NCBI GenBank assembly: GCA_946699065.1
Contig: CAMPDV010000236.1
Coordinates: forward strand, 372,001 to 436,000
Length of the DNA stretch: 64,000 bases
Direction of reading: 5' to 3'
Source: Loxodes magnus
Taxonomy: Eukaryota; Ciliophora; Karyorelictea; Loxodida; Loxodidae
Shown here one piece after another: positions 9,780 through 21,860 of this stretch (position 1 is its first letter; the number at the start of each line of letters is the position of its first letter). The notes under the pieces are model-generated. The model was not told the DNA's origin and ran no database searches. It saw only the letters and a list, made by a program, of their open reading frames with translations. Position numbers and translations under genes: made by a program.

Positions 9780-12700
9780 TAAAAGATTTAATAAATGTTT
9801 ATATAATAAATGTATATCTTTTTTAAAGGAATTGTAACTAACTTTAAATATTGTGTTAAATGATCTCCTTTTAGGTATCTTTTTGATTATTTAAGTTGAT
9901 TAGGTTCTCTAAAATATTAGTTTGGTTTTATCTGTAAATAATTTGAGGTAAAATATTTAACTAGAAATTGTAGATTAAGGAAATATTTTTATAATTTAGA
10001 CTGACAATTAAAAATATTTTAGGCTTATATAAATTATCATGCATTTCTCTTAATTAGCTATTTAAATATTTTAAATGATAACTCTTGGAAATAAATTAAA
10101 TTTTCAATTAAATAAAGATAGCTTTCTAATGTTATAATACATTCTCTGAGTAGTGACTTTATAATTTAAAAAAGTCTCGCATTTAAAAATAAACATACAA
10201 CTAAATTTCTCTTTTTCCATTTTAAAATTTAGGCTATTTGTTTGTCTTATCTTAGCTTTACTTACTAACTTTGATGGAAAAGTTTGAAAATTGATATATG
10301 AGAGTGATTATAATAATTAAATATGAGGTTCTATGAATATTAAGCTAAAATAAAAGTTTAGAATAATTGGAAATATTTACTAAAAGTTAAAATTATCCTA
10401 TCTATACATAAATCAAAGATATAAATTTAACTTATATCAAATAATTCCTTTCTAATTAAATAAACTATTTTTTATATAATTTTCTATATTTTTTGATTTT
10501 AACATTTTCAAACTTTTCTTATTATTGCTTAAGAAACAAGAATATGCCTTTATCATTTTAAATTCTATGCTATTTAACTTGGCTACTTATAATTAGCTTT
10601 ATACTTTTAGCTTTTTCTCTAATAATTTATGATAAACAAATAATTTCTAATAATTAAACTACCATATATATTCTTAAAATATAAGCAATTCTGGAAATTT
10701 ATTAGAATATTAAGGTTATTTTTGAGGTTTAAATCAAAGATATATTTAGCAGACAATAATTTCTATGAAGCACAATTTATTTAAAATAAGTATGTTAATA
10801 TTCGATCTCTATAAATAAATATCTTGCTTTTGATAGTTTCAGCTTTATTTATTAGATGCTTTAAATGTAAAATTAATTCAAAATATCTAGATTCTTCACT
10901 TTATCTAGCATATTTCTACTTACACTTTATTATTTGCAAGAGAGCAATTAACATAGTTTATGACCAAAATTTTAGCTAACAGAGCTTTAATCTAAAAAGA
11001 TAAAAGTAAAGAAAGCAAATTCATAAAACTAATTATCTGATCACTCTAATTGAGTGATTTCATTTAGAACAAATAACTATTCAAATTATAATCAAGCAAT
11101 GTATAAACAAACCATTTATATTGTCATTCAATATTTTTTTAATAAGATTCTAATTAATTCAGAAGAATCCAAATTCTAAATTACTTTTAAGGTCTATCTT
11201 CATAGCCAAATTTTATTTATTTAAACTTACCAAAAATTATCTCAGTTAAATAAATATAACTCTTCAAAATTTTAAATTAAGTTCATTAGTTTTCTAAGCT
11301 TTTGTCAAAGATAAATATAAATCTAAATATTATTCTCTTTTTAACCCAAAATAAGTTCCCCAAAAGGCTTTCTTTATTTTCACTTTGCTAATTAGTTCAT
11401 TTAAGTATTTACATTTCTATTTTTATGATATTAATATAGTAGTTTTTTATCTAACAAAATTTAAAGTTTTATGTGCTTAGATAAAGCTTTCCAAAAGCTT
11501 AGCAAAGTATTTGGTTTAAAAAGTAATAAATGAATAAAAGACATTTGACAATAAATGGTTTAGATATAATTCTATTAGAAATCTTTAAAATAGCGTAGAT
11601 AGTAGAAATTACTTAAATGTGTTTTATCTTTTGTCTCTTATTATTTCGCTATTAATTTTATTAAATAAATTTACCATTATTTATTTATAAATTACCATTT
11701 ATGCCTTACTTAAAGGAGATCAACTTTAATCAACTAAATTAAAGCTAAACACTATTTCAATAAGCTATTGCAATGTCTTTTAAACTTTAAGATATAAGAC
11801 TTAATACTTTATCATCATTAAACCAATATAATTACTAAAGCAAGCCAACCATATTTAGTTATTCTATTTTATCTTTCAACAGTAATATGATATAAGCATA
11901 GTTCTATATTTCAATTTATATCAAACAAACTAAAATAATAATAGTTAGAAAGGATAATAGATTTAACTAAAATAACTAACAAGTTAAATACATTTAATAA
12001 CTAACCTTGGAATTCAAATATACCTAATTCATTAATTTAACATCTTCTAAATTATTAGATTTATATTTTACATTTATTACTCCTTTCAATTAACCAACAT
12101 TGCCTTTAAATTTAAACTACATTTTCACTAATATATCTTTAGATAATATACTAGTCCATCTTAGAACTTTTCTTATTTATTGGCTAAACATTAAGTTCAA
12201 ATCTTTAAGAATCAAATTTTATCATCAAAATATTAATCGAAAACTTAGGATAGCATCTGCTGTTTTCCAATAATATTCAATGCTTGTTTTAATTATTTCA
12301 CTGACATATCTTATTAAAACTCTTTTAAATTATTAATTAACTTCCTTAAACAGCAGCTAAGATCACTTTCTTTCCTAATCTCCTTAAAAATCATTTTTCC
12401 TACTATGAAATCAACAAGTTTTAGTAATTTACATCCAATTGATAATCTTCACTAATTATTTGAATAGTTACACTCTTAAGCAAAGTAATTTCCTTTACCA
12501 TAAGTTTTAATGAAAATAATTTTACACTTAAACTTTTCTTGAATAATATTTAGAGCATTTATTTTCTTTTTCCTATGAAGTAGCAGTTTTCTTTCTACAT
12601 CCTTTTGATAATTCTTGGTCTTTTTCTTAAAATTAGCTATAAGAATATAATGTTAATGCAAATTAAATTATTAACTTATTCAATTTTTTAAATTTGGAAA

Positions 12701-15700
12701 TGTTTAGCTATTTGACTCATCCAACTATATATGTCTTTTTTGGATGATTTCCTGTTGTTACTAAATTAGTTTAAAAGAATTATACTGATCAATGAAAGTT
12801 GATCACGAAGTTGTAATTTGTTTATGAGTAGAATAAAATTTTGGGCAGGTTTAATGTATTTATTTAGATTAGCAAGTTACTGTTGCACACTAGCAAATGT
12901 ATAAAAGGATTTTTAAACTAGTTTATTAAACTTGATTACATGATTAGTATTTTAAGGTTTAATTGAATACTTAATATCTTAAAGTTAGCTAAATGTTATA
13001 TGGTTTTAGTAAATCTAATTAGGATTACTTGGTTAGAAGCAAAGAATACTGGTTTGAATATTTGGGTTGAAAATAAATTTGAGTATTATTAAATTTGGTG
13101 CTTAAAGTTAGTCATGCAAATATAGGAAGTGGATGTTCTATTCCTTTTGATTTCAGAAAATTTTGGTTTAATATAATTTAAAACTCTAAATAATATCGGT
13201 ATCCTGTAAATTTCTAATTTTCTTTTCCTTTGCAATGATCCCAGCCACATATAGTACAGTTGATGTCTTTTGTTTGTTTAAATAGTCCATGTAGTTGGTC
13301 TATGAAGAAAGCTATCTAAGCATAATAAAGCAATAATTAATTTCTATAATTCTTTCTTCTTTAACTTTGACTTATAATTGTAAGATTTTCTGATGCAAAG
13401 CTAGTAGCTAATAAATTAAACTAAGTTAAATTCCCTAAGTAAGCACATTTAATGGGATTGATAGCAATAAAATAATCTAATGAATGCCTTGAATCGCATT
13501 ATTAGGATCTAAAATGATTTTGGTGCAGAAATTGCAATTTACTAGTATTTTTATAAAGAATTATAAAATAGGTTGGCACTCTTAACATTGCTGACTTAAC
13601 TCTTTAATACTTATTTAATTTTAACTTAAAAGTTCTAGTAAATATCATAAAGCTATTAACTACTATATAGCTTAATGATTTAATTTAGCATTTCCAAGAT
13701 TTTGTATAACTTTAATAGCTCCACTTGTTGAAATGATTGTTGCTATTAAATGTTTGATAAGAATAATTTTTGATAAGCTTATGCTTTTGATTAATAGTGA
13801 TATACATTGATTTGCCTTTAACTAATTGATTTACTAAAATAGATTTAACTTTATAATAAAGCATTCTAATTAATATACTGCTTGCTTATTTAAAAACTAA
13901 ATTATTTAATAACCAGAACAAATAGTTAAATAATAAGGGTGCTAGCAACTAATATATGAAGGAAAGTAATAAACTTAGCTTAATCATTTAAATATGCTAC
14001 TTATTTCCAGCTTTAAGTCAATTGCTAAATTTCCTTTTGCATCAATTAAGATATTTTACAATTGCTTAACTGTTTTTTCTAAATAATCAATAGGTTATGG
14101 AGTTTCCTTAGCTTGTGATAACATCAAAATTATTAAATTTAATTTTAGAGGCAATGCTTATTTAAATACTCTTAAACTACATAAAATAATTATAAAATTT
14201 AACCTTAGATCTAGATTTAAGTCTTTTAAGAGAGGATAGAAGTATTAAAGGCTATTTACATGATCAAACTAAATAAAGCTTATAATTGTTTTTAAAGCTT
14301 TTGATTGTATTGAATTTTGCTTTATTGCTAGTTTTATTAAACAATTATGAAATATCTAACTTACTATTTATTATTTCTTATGCTTTCATTTAGCTAAATT
14401 TGTTCTATAGCAAAGGTTGTTTCTTAATCAATATAATATTATGAATAAATTGCTATTTTAGTTATTAGATAGAGTATCCTAACATTAAAGGTATGATGTT
14501 CAATGCTAAAGAGATTGCTAGAATTTTCTATTATATTGTAAAATACCTGACAATCTATATAGATAAATCAAGCTATTAAGAGTTACTAAATTGGTTAGAT
14601 ATTTCTATATAGGTATTGCTTAATTAATTTCGAATAAAATCCTGTCTATTATAATTAAATGCTCATTTGATATATTAGAGTTACTAATATTTCCAAATTA
14701 TTACAAAAATTAATTGATAGAGAGCTAGGCTCAAATAAATTTAAATAGCTTAAGCAGATTAAAGCCCTATTTTCTAATTTTTAAATCTAGAACTTTAATT
14801 TAATAATTTAGTAAACCAATTTAATATTATTAACTATTATGATTATGAACAATTATATTTTCTTTATTTCTATTATGCTAAAAACTCAAGATCAAAACAC
14901 TTTTTTACATTCTTTTTATCAAATTTTATTTTAACTTTTGAAGTCATCATCGTGTCTTCTTTCTATTAATAACATACTTTCTATATAAAACCTGCATAAT
15001 CTATTTGTAAAAAGCATAGTTCCCTTTATGTTTATAGTTTTAGTTCTAAATGTCTCTCTTTTTTCATATTTTTTATAAGAATTTACATTTAGTAAATGTT
15101 CACAGCTTAGATTCCTTAGATTCTCAATTTTTATGGTTTTCTCTATCAAATTTATTGGTTCTTCCTTTTTTATTGGTTTTAAGATAACTATTTTCTGCAA
15201 AGGCTTAATTTTTCGCTTTAACTTTTTATTAATTTAAAATTATTTCTTCAAATATGAACTTAAAAACACTGAGGCATCTTGCTCTTGATTTATAACTCTT
15301 TTTCTTAATCTAAACAGAAATCCAATATTTTTTAGCATTGTTTTCTTAATTTTTTCTACTTTGAAAGTTTTCAAAATATAACTGCTTTGATGGTTTTAAA
15401 GTTGAATTAGTTAGTACTGGACTCTATTGTCGAATCACCTATTATCTGGTTATAAATTGATAATAAATGTGTTGCTTTTGTAAGAGCTTGGAATATTATT
15501 GTTCCTTTTTAGTTGATTTGTATTTTTTAAATGATTTGTTGAGGATGATAATTAAATTTATAATTGTTTAAAATATATTAAATAATAAATTACTAAGATA
15601 ATAGAATATATTAAGTTCAAATATTTTTCTATTTGAGATCTTCTTAAAATCAAATAAAAACTAATTTATTTCTAAATGTGAGTAAAAGGACTTTGTAGTG

Positions 15701-15957
15701 AGTATAGTTTTCATTTTAGTTATAAAATCACTTTCATTTATTAAGTTTATTTTGTCATGCAATTAAAAACTAATAAACTTTTAATTAACTATTAGTTGCT
15801 TCATCTTAGATCTAATTTTATTATTTCCATTCTTATTTATTTCTAAGTTCCATAAGTAGGATATAACTTCTATTCCTTGCTATATTCACTTAGAATAAAC
15901 CTAATTTTTAATCTTTTTAGTTTATAAGCAAAGAAACTATTTTCTTATCAAATCAAA
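9780..15957. other. ~6 kb AT-rich block without recognisable genes (copy A)
   Basis: No homology or motif could be assigned on either strand. Open minus-strand frames can be read for long distances, but with all three stops sense this is expected by chance, and the in-frame TGA density (near 2 percent) is what random AT-rich sequence gives. One candidate is a minus-strand frame from ATG 15,338 to about 14,900 that lacks TAA, TAG and TGA for 89 codons (LINLIEKTIKIENLRNL-type, Lys/Arg-rich). A CTICGWDHC-like Cys/His cluster lies near 13,230-13,250. The block is almost identical to copy B except for about 12,300-12,620. Confidence 0.5.
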
Positions 15958-17223
15958 ATGCTACCCTTGCTTATACTCCTTGCTATTCTATTCAAAGCTG
16001 ACTCTCTAAATGTACTTATAGTAAGTTCTCCACATACAATTCCTTACATTTCAGATGCTTTAACTTATCAAATTTACTAGAGTAAGTTTGAATAAACTAA
16101 CTTTTAACTAATTCCTTTATACTTAGAAAATTAAGACTTTTAACTAACTGAAATTGAAACTAAAATAAGAGTTTTAGACATTTAAATCATTCTTGATATT
16201 AGCTTCAATCACTTTTACACACAAACAATTAGTTAGTTAAGTAAGCTATGCCTTTATTGCTTATAGAAGCGATAAATCACTTTAAATCCAAAATCTTTAC
16301 TAAATAATGCCAACCTATCAGTAACAAGGAATGCCTCTGCAAACTCTATTTCACTAAATCTTAAAAAAATATCTTACTTAAGCTAGTAGGAGTACACCTT
16401 TTATAAGCCAAGTCAATACTTTTATCAGACCATAATAAGAATAAGTACTTCAGTTCATATTCCACTCAATATTATGGCTTTAATTAAAACCAATGTCAAA
16501 ATACTTCAATCCAAAATACCCTGTTCAATGAAGTAAAGCTATCACAATTATCTTAATACAAGCAGATATATGCTGATAGGCCTTTATTTTAAACCTACCA
16601 ACATTTTACTAAATGGCCAGAAGTTAGTATGCATGAGTAATAGGACAAGGATCATCGAACTTAATAAAAGCTGAAATAACTCAGTTAGTTTAAGAAAATT
16701 CCAAGATTCATTTAAGTATTCTAGATAACGGAATGATCGCTTTAACACCAAAAGTATTTATTCCAGGAAACTATTTGGAACTAACTGCATATTATGTTTT
16801 AAGAACCTTAAAATTCATAGATTATATCAATTAATTTAGAGATTTCAACTTGGACAAAACTTATCCTGAGTTTTTCAAAATATATCAAAGCTTATTCTTT
16901 AATCAAAATAGACAGATTTTAGCAGAATTTTCAGTTTATAATGTATAGAGCAAAGAGCTTATAGAGGTTTATTAAATAGTTAACAATAATATTGCTTAAA
17001 AATCATCAATTATATATTCTGGCCCTAGCTCCATCCCTCCACCTGATAAAATCACAATTTAAATGTCTTACTCTACTAATGATAAAGAACCAAATGGCCA
17101 AAAACCTTATTTGGCGATTACAATTCCTCCTCTTCATATTCCTTGCTTCATTGATTATATAAATAAAGATAAAAGCCTGCTCAGTAACTATTTGATAAGA
17201 GCTAATCCTCTTTCTTATGGAGG
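15958..17223 (+). pseudogene. Receptor ligand-binding domain (ANF/class C type), truncated at the duplication breakpoint (copy A)
   Basis: ATG 15,958 opens a signal peptide (MLPLLILLAILFKADS) followed by a periplasmic-binding-like receptor domain. The region AWVIGQGSSNLIKAEI (about 16,635-16,680), followed by NSKIHLSILDNGMIALTP, corresponds to the family's conserved viGp-sS segment. One frame then runs unbroken from about 16,635 to the breakpoint (through YLAITIPPLHIPCF to NPLSYGG). Upstream of 16,630 the frame changes at least once. At 17,221-17,223 the gene is cut and fused to the 636-bp unit, so the second half of the ligand domain and the membrane region are lost. The complete counterpart is at 56,710-60,653. 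Confidence 0.75.
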
Positions 17224-17856
17224 CTGTTATAGTTCCAAACAAACAAAATAAGAGCAATTAAATTTAGAACTTATTAAATACCAAATTAAGTGTTTAGTGA
17301 GCAAAAAACTATGGAAGTAGTAAAAGATACTTAAGGAAATATTTATTAAGAAGGATTATAACAAGAAGCCTCGGAGGAATAAAACAAGTATAAAAGGAAT
17401 TTAAATCATTCAATCAAAAAAATTTACCGATGTAAGCAATTCTTTGCTGCTTATAAATCAATTTATTGAAATAGTTTCTCGTAATTATTCTGAAAGTTGG
17501 CCTTAAGAGTAGATTGTAAGAAATGTCCCTGAGTTATTGGATATCTTTAGAATAATGAGACTTGTTCATAAGAGAAAAATGTAATGGTAAAAATAAGGAT
17601 TATAGTTAGTAGATGAGAATAGGAGGCCCAGAACTTGATTTTACCTTAAGATATAGTTTAATTATTTTGGAGAATATTCCAGACAACAATGAGATTGAGT
17701 ATTTACGAATTTTAGAACTTGAGTAGTTTGTTTATCTTTGTTGGAGCTGTTAGAGGCGATCTCCATTATAAAGGTTTGTATGAGGACTTGGATGAATAAA
17801 GTATGAATTATAAAAAGTAGTTAGGAGTCTTAGATGCTTTAGCATATGATTTAGTA
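17221..17856 (+). repeat. 636-bp repeat unit, instance 2 (at the copy A breakpoint)
   Basis: Identical by eye to 989-1,624 (offset 16,232). Its left end is fused directly to the receptor gene of copy A, with AGG shared at the joint. Its right end leaves the copy A/B version after TTTAGTA. Here the reading frame that ends the unit continues smoothly (GLENDPDNIYWIIGEQQFW and onward), whereas at 1,625 and 42,351 it runs into different sequence. This instance may therefore preserve the original right-hand neighbour of the unit. Confidence 0.9.
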
Positions 17857-18320
17857 TTAGGGCTTGAAAATGATCCTGATAATATCTATTGAATTATCGG
17901 CGAACAATAGTTTTGGTAATAATTAGAGGAAGATTGTTGATAAGCAGAGTAATTTTAGAGGTTTAATATGGAAAAAATAAGAGATAAATGTCTCTAAGCA
18001 TTTGATTTAAAGTTAGTAATTGAAAATAATTAGGGTATTGTTAGTAACCCTGTTCTAGTTATTACAAATATTGGTTATACTATCCCTTTTAAAGCTATTT
18101 AAAATAAATATTAAGCATTCCCTAGCTAGCCTCACAATTAAATTAATATTTTCTTTCAATAAAGTTAAGCTTTCAAGTCTTAAGTATAAAATTAGTGCTT
18201 TTATTATATTTTGGTATTTAGCGTTTTTATTAGATTTATAGCCTTTAATGAAAGAAGAAATTAAACTAATATAAAATGAGTTAGAAGGGTATTGACTTAA
18301 TTCTAGCTATAAGAGTGTTG
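17857..18320 (+). other. Coding-like continuation of the 636-bp unit
   Basis: The last frame of the 636-bp unit runs on for about 150 codons (GLENDPDNIYWIIGEQQFWQ, then CLQAFDLKLVIENNQGIVSN), containing several TGA codons read as Trp. No family recognised. It is absent after the other two instances of the unit, where the NACHT remnant follows instead. Confidence 0.4.
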
Positions 18321-20009
18321 ATGCTAATTCATTAACTTTTAAATAGCATTAGTCTCTATTATTGTATAAGATAGACTTATAAAATAAGAGCTAATTAATA
18401 TATATTCATTACAATATTGTTGTGTAGTGAACATTCCTGCTCTAAAGGAGTAATCATTGTATTTCAAAAAATCTATTCTTTAGGTAAATTTCTAAATTAA
18501 AAGGACTTTAGCTATGAGAATAATAGACTATTAGTGAAATTATAGAAAATATCCAGAAATTATAGTTAATTTAAATTCCTGAAAGGCTTTTCAGATTTTG
18601 TTTGAAACAATCTTAAAATAAAAATTTAGTTTATTCAAATCTGCTTTTTAAATGAATAATGCTTTAATCTAACTAAACAAATGATTAAGTCTAAAGCTAG
18701 CAAATTAAATAGCTTTCAATTTATAGATAAGTCATTAATACGATTTATTAAGCCTTTTTAAAGGAAAATTTAAGCAAGCTAGCAAAATATAAGAGCTATT
18801 AAAATATAGCCATTATTAATTTACCTTATCTTACTAAAACGTAATATTCCTTTAGAAAATGAAGCTGCTTATTTAGTGTTTTTAAGATTTATAGAATATC
18901 TAAATTTAGAATTGCTTTAATAGCTATAATAAGCTTAATAAATATGCTAAAGTAAAGCTTTTGATCTTAGTTCAATTTAGAAAGTTTAGTAAAAGGTATA
19001 AAAGGACTAGAATTACAATTACATTCTTATTTATTTTTAAATTAAAGAGTCTGAATCTTCGTTTTCTTTAAGAAGACTCATATAGCAATTTGAATAATGC
19101 ATTTACTAGTTGGTTTGGTAGATTTCTATTTAGATAAGCTTAAATGGTATAAATTAAATGAATAGAATAAAAATAACTTCTTAATCATTTTAATTACTTA
19201 AAACTAAATAAAATGCTTGATGGTATAAAAGAACTTGCTACTACTAATAGTAGAACTAGTTTATATAAATCAAAAGCTACTACAAGGATATTTATTGGCT
19301 TTATATTACAATTGTAGCTATTTAGGTTTATAAAGTCAATCAATCATTTTCAAATTTATGAGAACCCGATTCAGTTCATTTCAAATGTTTTTCCTAAAGC
19401 AGTTAGCAAAATAATTTGATAACATTACTAAAATAGATATCCTAAGCATAAGTAAATTTGGTAAATAAGGATATCTATTTATTAAAACTTCCACTAAATC
19501 TTGAAGAGTTTATGATATAGCTTCTTAACACTGGATATAATAATATTAAATAATACCATTTATAAATCATTTAATTGCTTAATATCTTAATAAGCTAAGT
19601 CTCATAACTTTAACCATCTAATTCATTATTAATAACTCATATTCTAAATCAATAAAACTAACCTTATAATTATCAATTCCCTAATTATTAGATACTAAAA
19701 CACTTCATTTTTACCACCATCTTGAGGCTTATTCCCATTTAAAATAGACTTTTCATTTAATTAACTTTAAGAACAAATATTTAAAACTACTTGAACAAAT
19801 ATTGCTAAGAAAACCTATTTTAACTACTAAAATATTAGCAAAGCTGATTAAATAAAGTTACCATGCTAGTAAGATTTACTTTCTTAATCAGATAAATTAA
19901 CTTAACTTATTTATTAGCTAATTAAATGCTACCTAAGAAATAGTAAACTTCTTAAGAACAACAAATCACTTTAATAAAAATGTTAATTAAATTAAGTTAC
20001 TGATATAAA
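18321..20009. other. AT-rich region, nothing recognised
   Basis: About 1.7 kb with Leu-rich frames on the plus strand (for example near 18,970-19,060) but no motif that I can name. No repeats or RNA genes seen. Confidence 0.45.
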
Positions 20010-21720
20010 TCAGATACTTCGTTTTAATTATGTTCAAAAAGTTCAAGCAACGTTCTTTCCATCTTCCAACTTTTCCCGTTGTTTCTTGTGCTTTCTTATT
20101 GTTCTTCTTTAGGCTCCAATCAATCATCTGTGTTTTGTTCTACAATTTCAATTCTTTTTTTCGTAGATTCTTATGAAAAATTTTTATCTGAAGATCTGCA
20201 TCCATTTACTTATGAGAAGTGAACTGCTAGTTTATTGAAAGTTAATCGTAAGTTACTAGTTTTTCCAAGTTTTTTCCAGGAAATTTATCAGAGATATTTC
20301 TAACTATGTCCTATTAGTAGACACATTCCAAGATATGTCTAAACGTGTCTTTTCCGCCAATTTTACAAAGGCAATTTTTTACAGGATAATAACGCATATA
20401 TAAGTCATATTGAAACTGTAAGAATTAGTTCGTAATTTAAAGATTGAGATGATTTCTTTTTTATATTCTTTGTTTAGTTTAGTGTAATTTATTTCAGGAA
20501 ATTTCAAAAGTCCTACAAGTTGCTCTCTAAATATCTGTGCAGTGGGCATGTCTCTATATCGTATAGTTGCTTCTTAATAGAATTTGTTTCTTATTTTTCT
20601 TCAATAAGATTCTCAAAAGAAAGTTAATTAGAAATCATGGTTTGGTCGTCATTGCTAATTCCGTAATACTAAAACATCCTTTTAACTTACTAAAAGTAAA
20701 AAGATTTTTAGTTTCAATTGTATTCAAAGAGTCTTCCTATATCGGATTCTGGATAAGTCCTAGTTTCTTTCCGTATTTTAAAGTAAAACGGAAAAAGTGA
20801 CTAACCATAATATGCTCAAAAGAGAGTCAGTTAAAGTCTATGTAACAGGATTCATTAAAGACAGAGATAGGCGACTGTAAAACCTTCCTCGCAATTATAG
20901 CATACTTTTATTTATCTTCTCTTTCATAGACTATGAGCCCCTCATTATAGTTCAAAGAACAAATTCTCCAACGTATTCAGCCTTAGGCAACGTAAACATG
21001 CGACAAAGCATTTTAAAGTGTCAGGGAGTAACATTCTTGTATCGGCTGAGAATATAAATGCATTTCTTTACCGATTCTAAATATGTTTAATTTCTCTATT
21101 TACAGTGATTGATCAAAAGACCATTAACTTGTATTATGACTCCAAGGTATGTCACTTGATTCTTCTATTTGATATGTTAATCTTCCAGTTTCAAGTTTAA
21201 TTCTATTTTTTTAGCTCTTCTTTTTTTAACAAATTGTATTGCTTCAGTTTTACTAGTGTTTATTTACAGAAAAATTCACTGAAAAACTCTATTGCATTAA
21301 TCTATAAGTTATTACATCCTTTAAGCAGAACAAGAAAGGAGTATAAGGTCATCTGCCCACGCTCTGCATACAAAGTTCATATTGTGCAGATTGATACCTA
21401 GATGTGTATTTCTTTACTATAGATGTCTGATTACTATATCATAATATAAGAGGGAGAGTACAGGACCATGTGAATTCCTTTGCATAACTACATTGTTGTA
21501 ATGAAAACGTCGAGTTGTTTACCCATCGATTAGAAAAGAGGAATTCAGGTTACTGTAGAAAGACTCTAGTGCCAGTATCAATCCCAGAGGTAATTTTATT
21601 CTCTAAGATGCTGAAAAAGTGTTTTTCTTCAATACTATCAAACATCTTCTCAACATAAATAAGATTAGATACCTCCTTGTTTAGCAGATTTATATAAATA
21701 ATACACTATGATCTTACTGA
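20010..21720 (-). mobile_element. LINE-type reverse transcriptase fragment, 5'-truncated (LINE A)
   Basis: Non-LTR retrotransposon RT on the minus strand. In order: motif A-like VEKMFDSIEEK (21,621-21,654), QRNSHGPVLS (21,455-21,485), the catalytic RAWADDLILLS (21,331-21,366), NTSKTEAIQF (about 21,235-21,265), VTYLGVII (21,138-21,160) and a C-terminal Cys/His finger CLCKIGGKDTFRHILEC (20,330-20,378). The finger region is followed by a Lys/Glu-rich end near 20,030. TGA is read as Trp before the KTE motif, where this family commonly has an aromatic residue. A frame change separates motif A from the next block, so it is inactive. Sequence upstream of motif A (fingers, endonuclease) is missing beyond 21,720, the usual outcome of 5' truncation. 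Confidence 0.85.
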
Positions 21721-21860
21721 ATCCTATTCTAATCCAATAAAAGGAAATCTAGCATCTAAAAGATTACTTTTATCTAATAGATAAAACAGACTACTAAGAA
21801 TAAGACTGGAATAAGTTATCTTTTTTGTAAGAAACTAAATAGACATCAATTAGTATGCTT

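Larger units (their letters stand above)
1..17223 (+). repeat. Copy A of a ~17.2 kb direct segmental duplication
   Basis: Bases 1-17,223 recur at 40,727-57,974 in the same orientation. The offset starts at 40,726, drops to 40,721 at the tRNA and reaches 40,752 near 15,000, so only small indels separate the copies. The left limit is the window edge, so the repeat may extend further. The right limit is sharp: after TTATGGAGG at 17,223 copy A enters a 636-bp unit, while copy B continues the receptor gene. Long tracts look identical by eye (about 3,600-5,150 and 9,700-12,280), while about 2,900-3,480, 6,400-9,600, 12,300-12,620 and 16,650-17,100 carry clustered substitutions and indels. Confidence 0.95.

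Noticed and set aside
9750-13300. A minus-strand frame that can be read for over 1,000 codons
   Set aside because: With every triplet sense, any frame is open. Its TGA frequency and composition match random AT-rich sequence and it contains no motif.
14931-15200. 89-codon standard-code frame on the minus strand, repeated at 55,683-55,952
   Set aside because: It begins at TTG, not ATG, matches no family known to me, and its identity between copies follows from the duplication rather than from selection. I mention it only as a possible part of a longer frame.
17063-17251. Standard-code plus-strand frame crossing the copy A breakpoint
   Set aside because: It is a slice of the receptor frame joined by chance to the 636-bp unit, not a separate gene.
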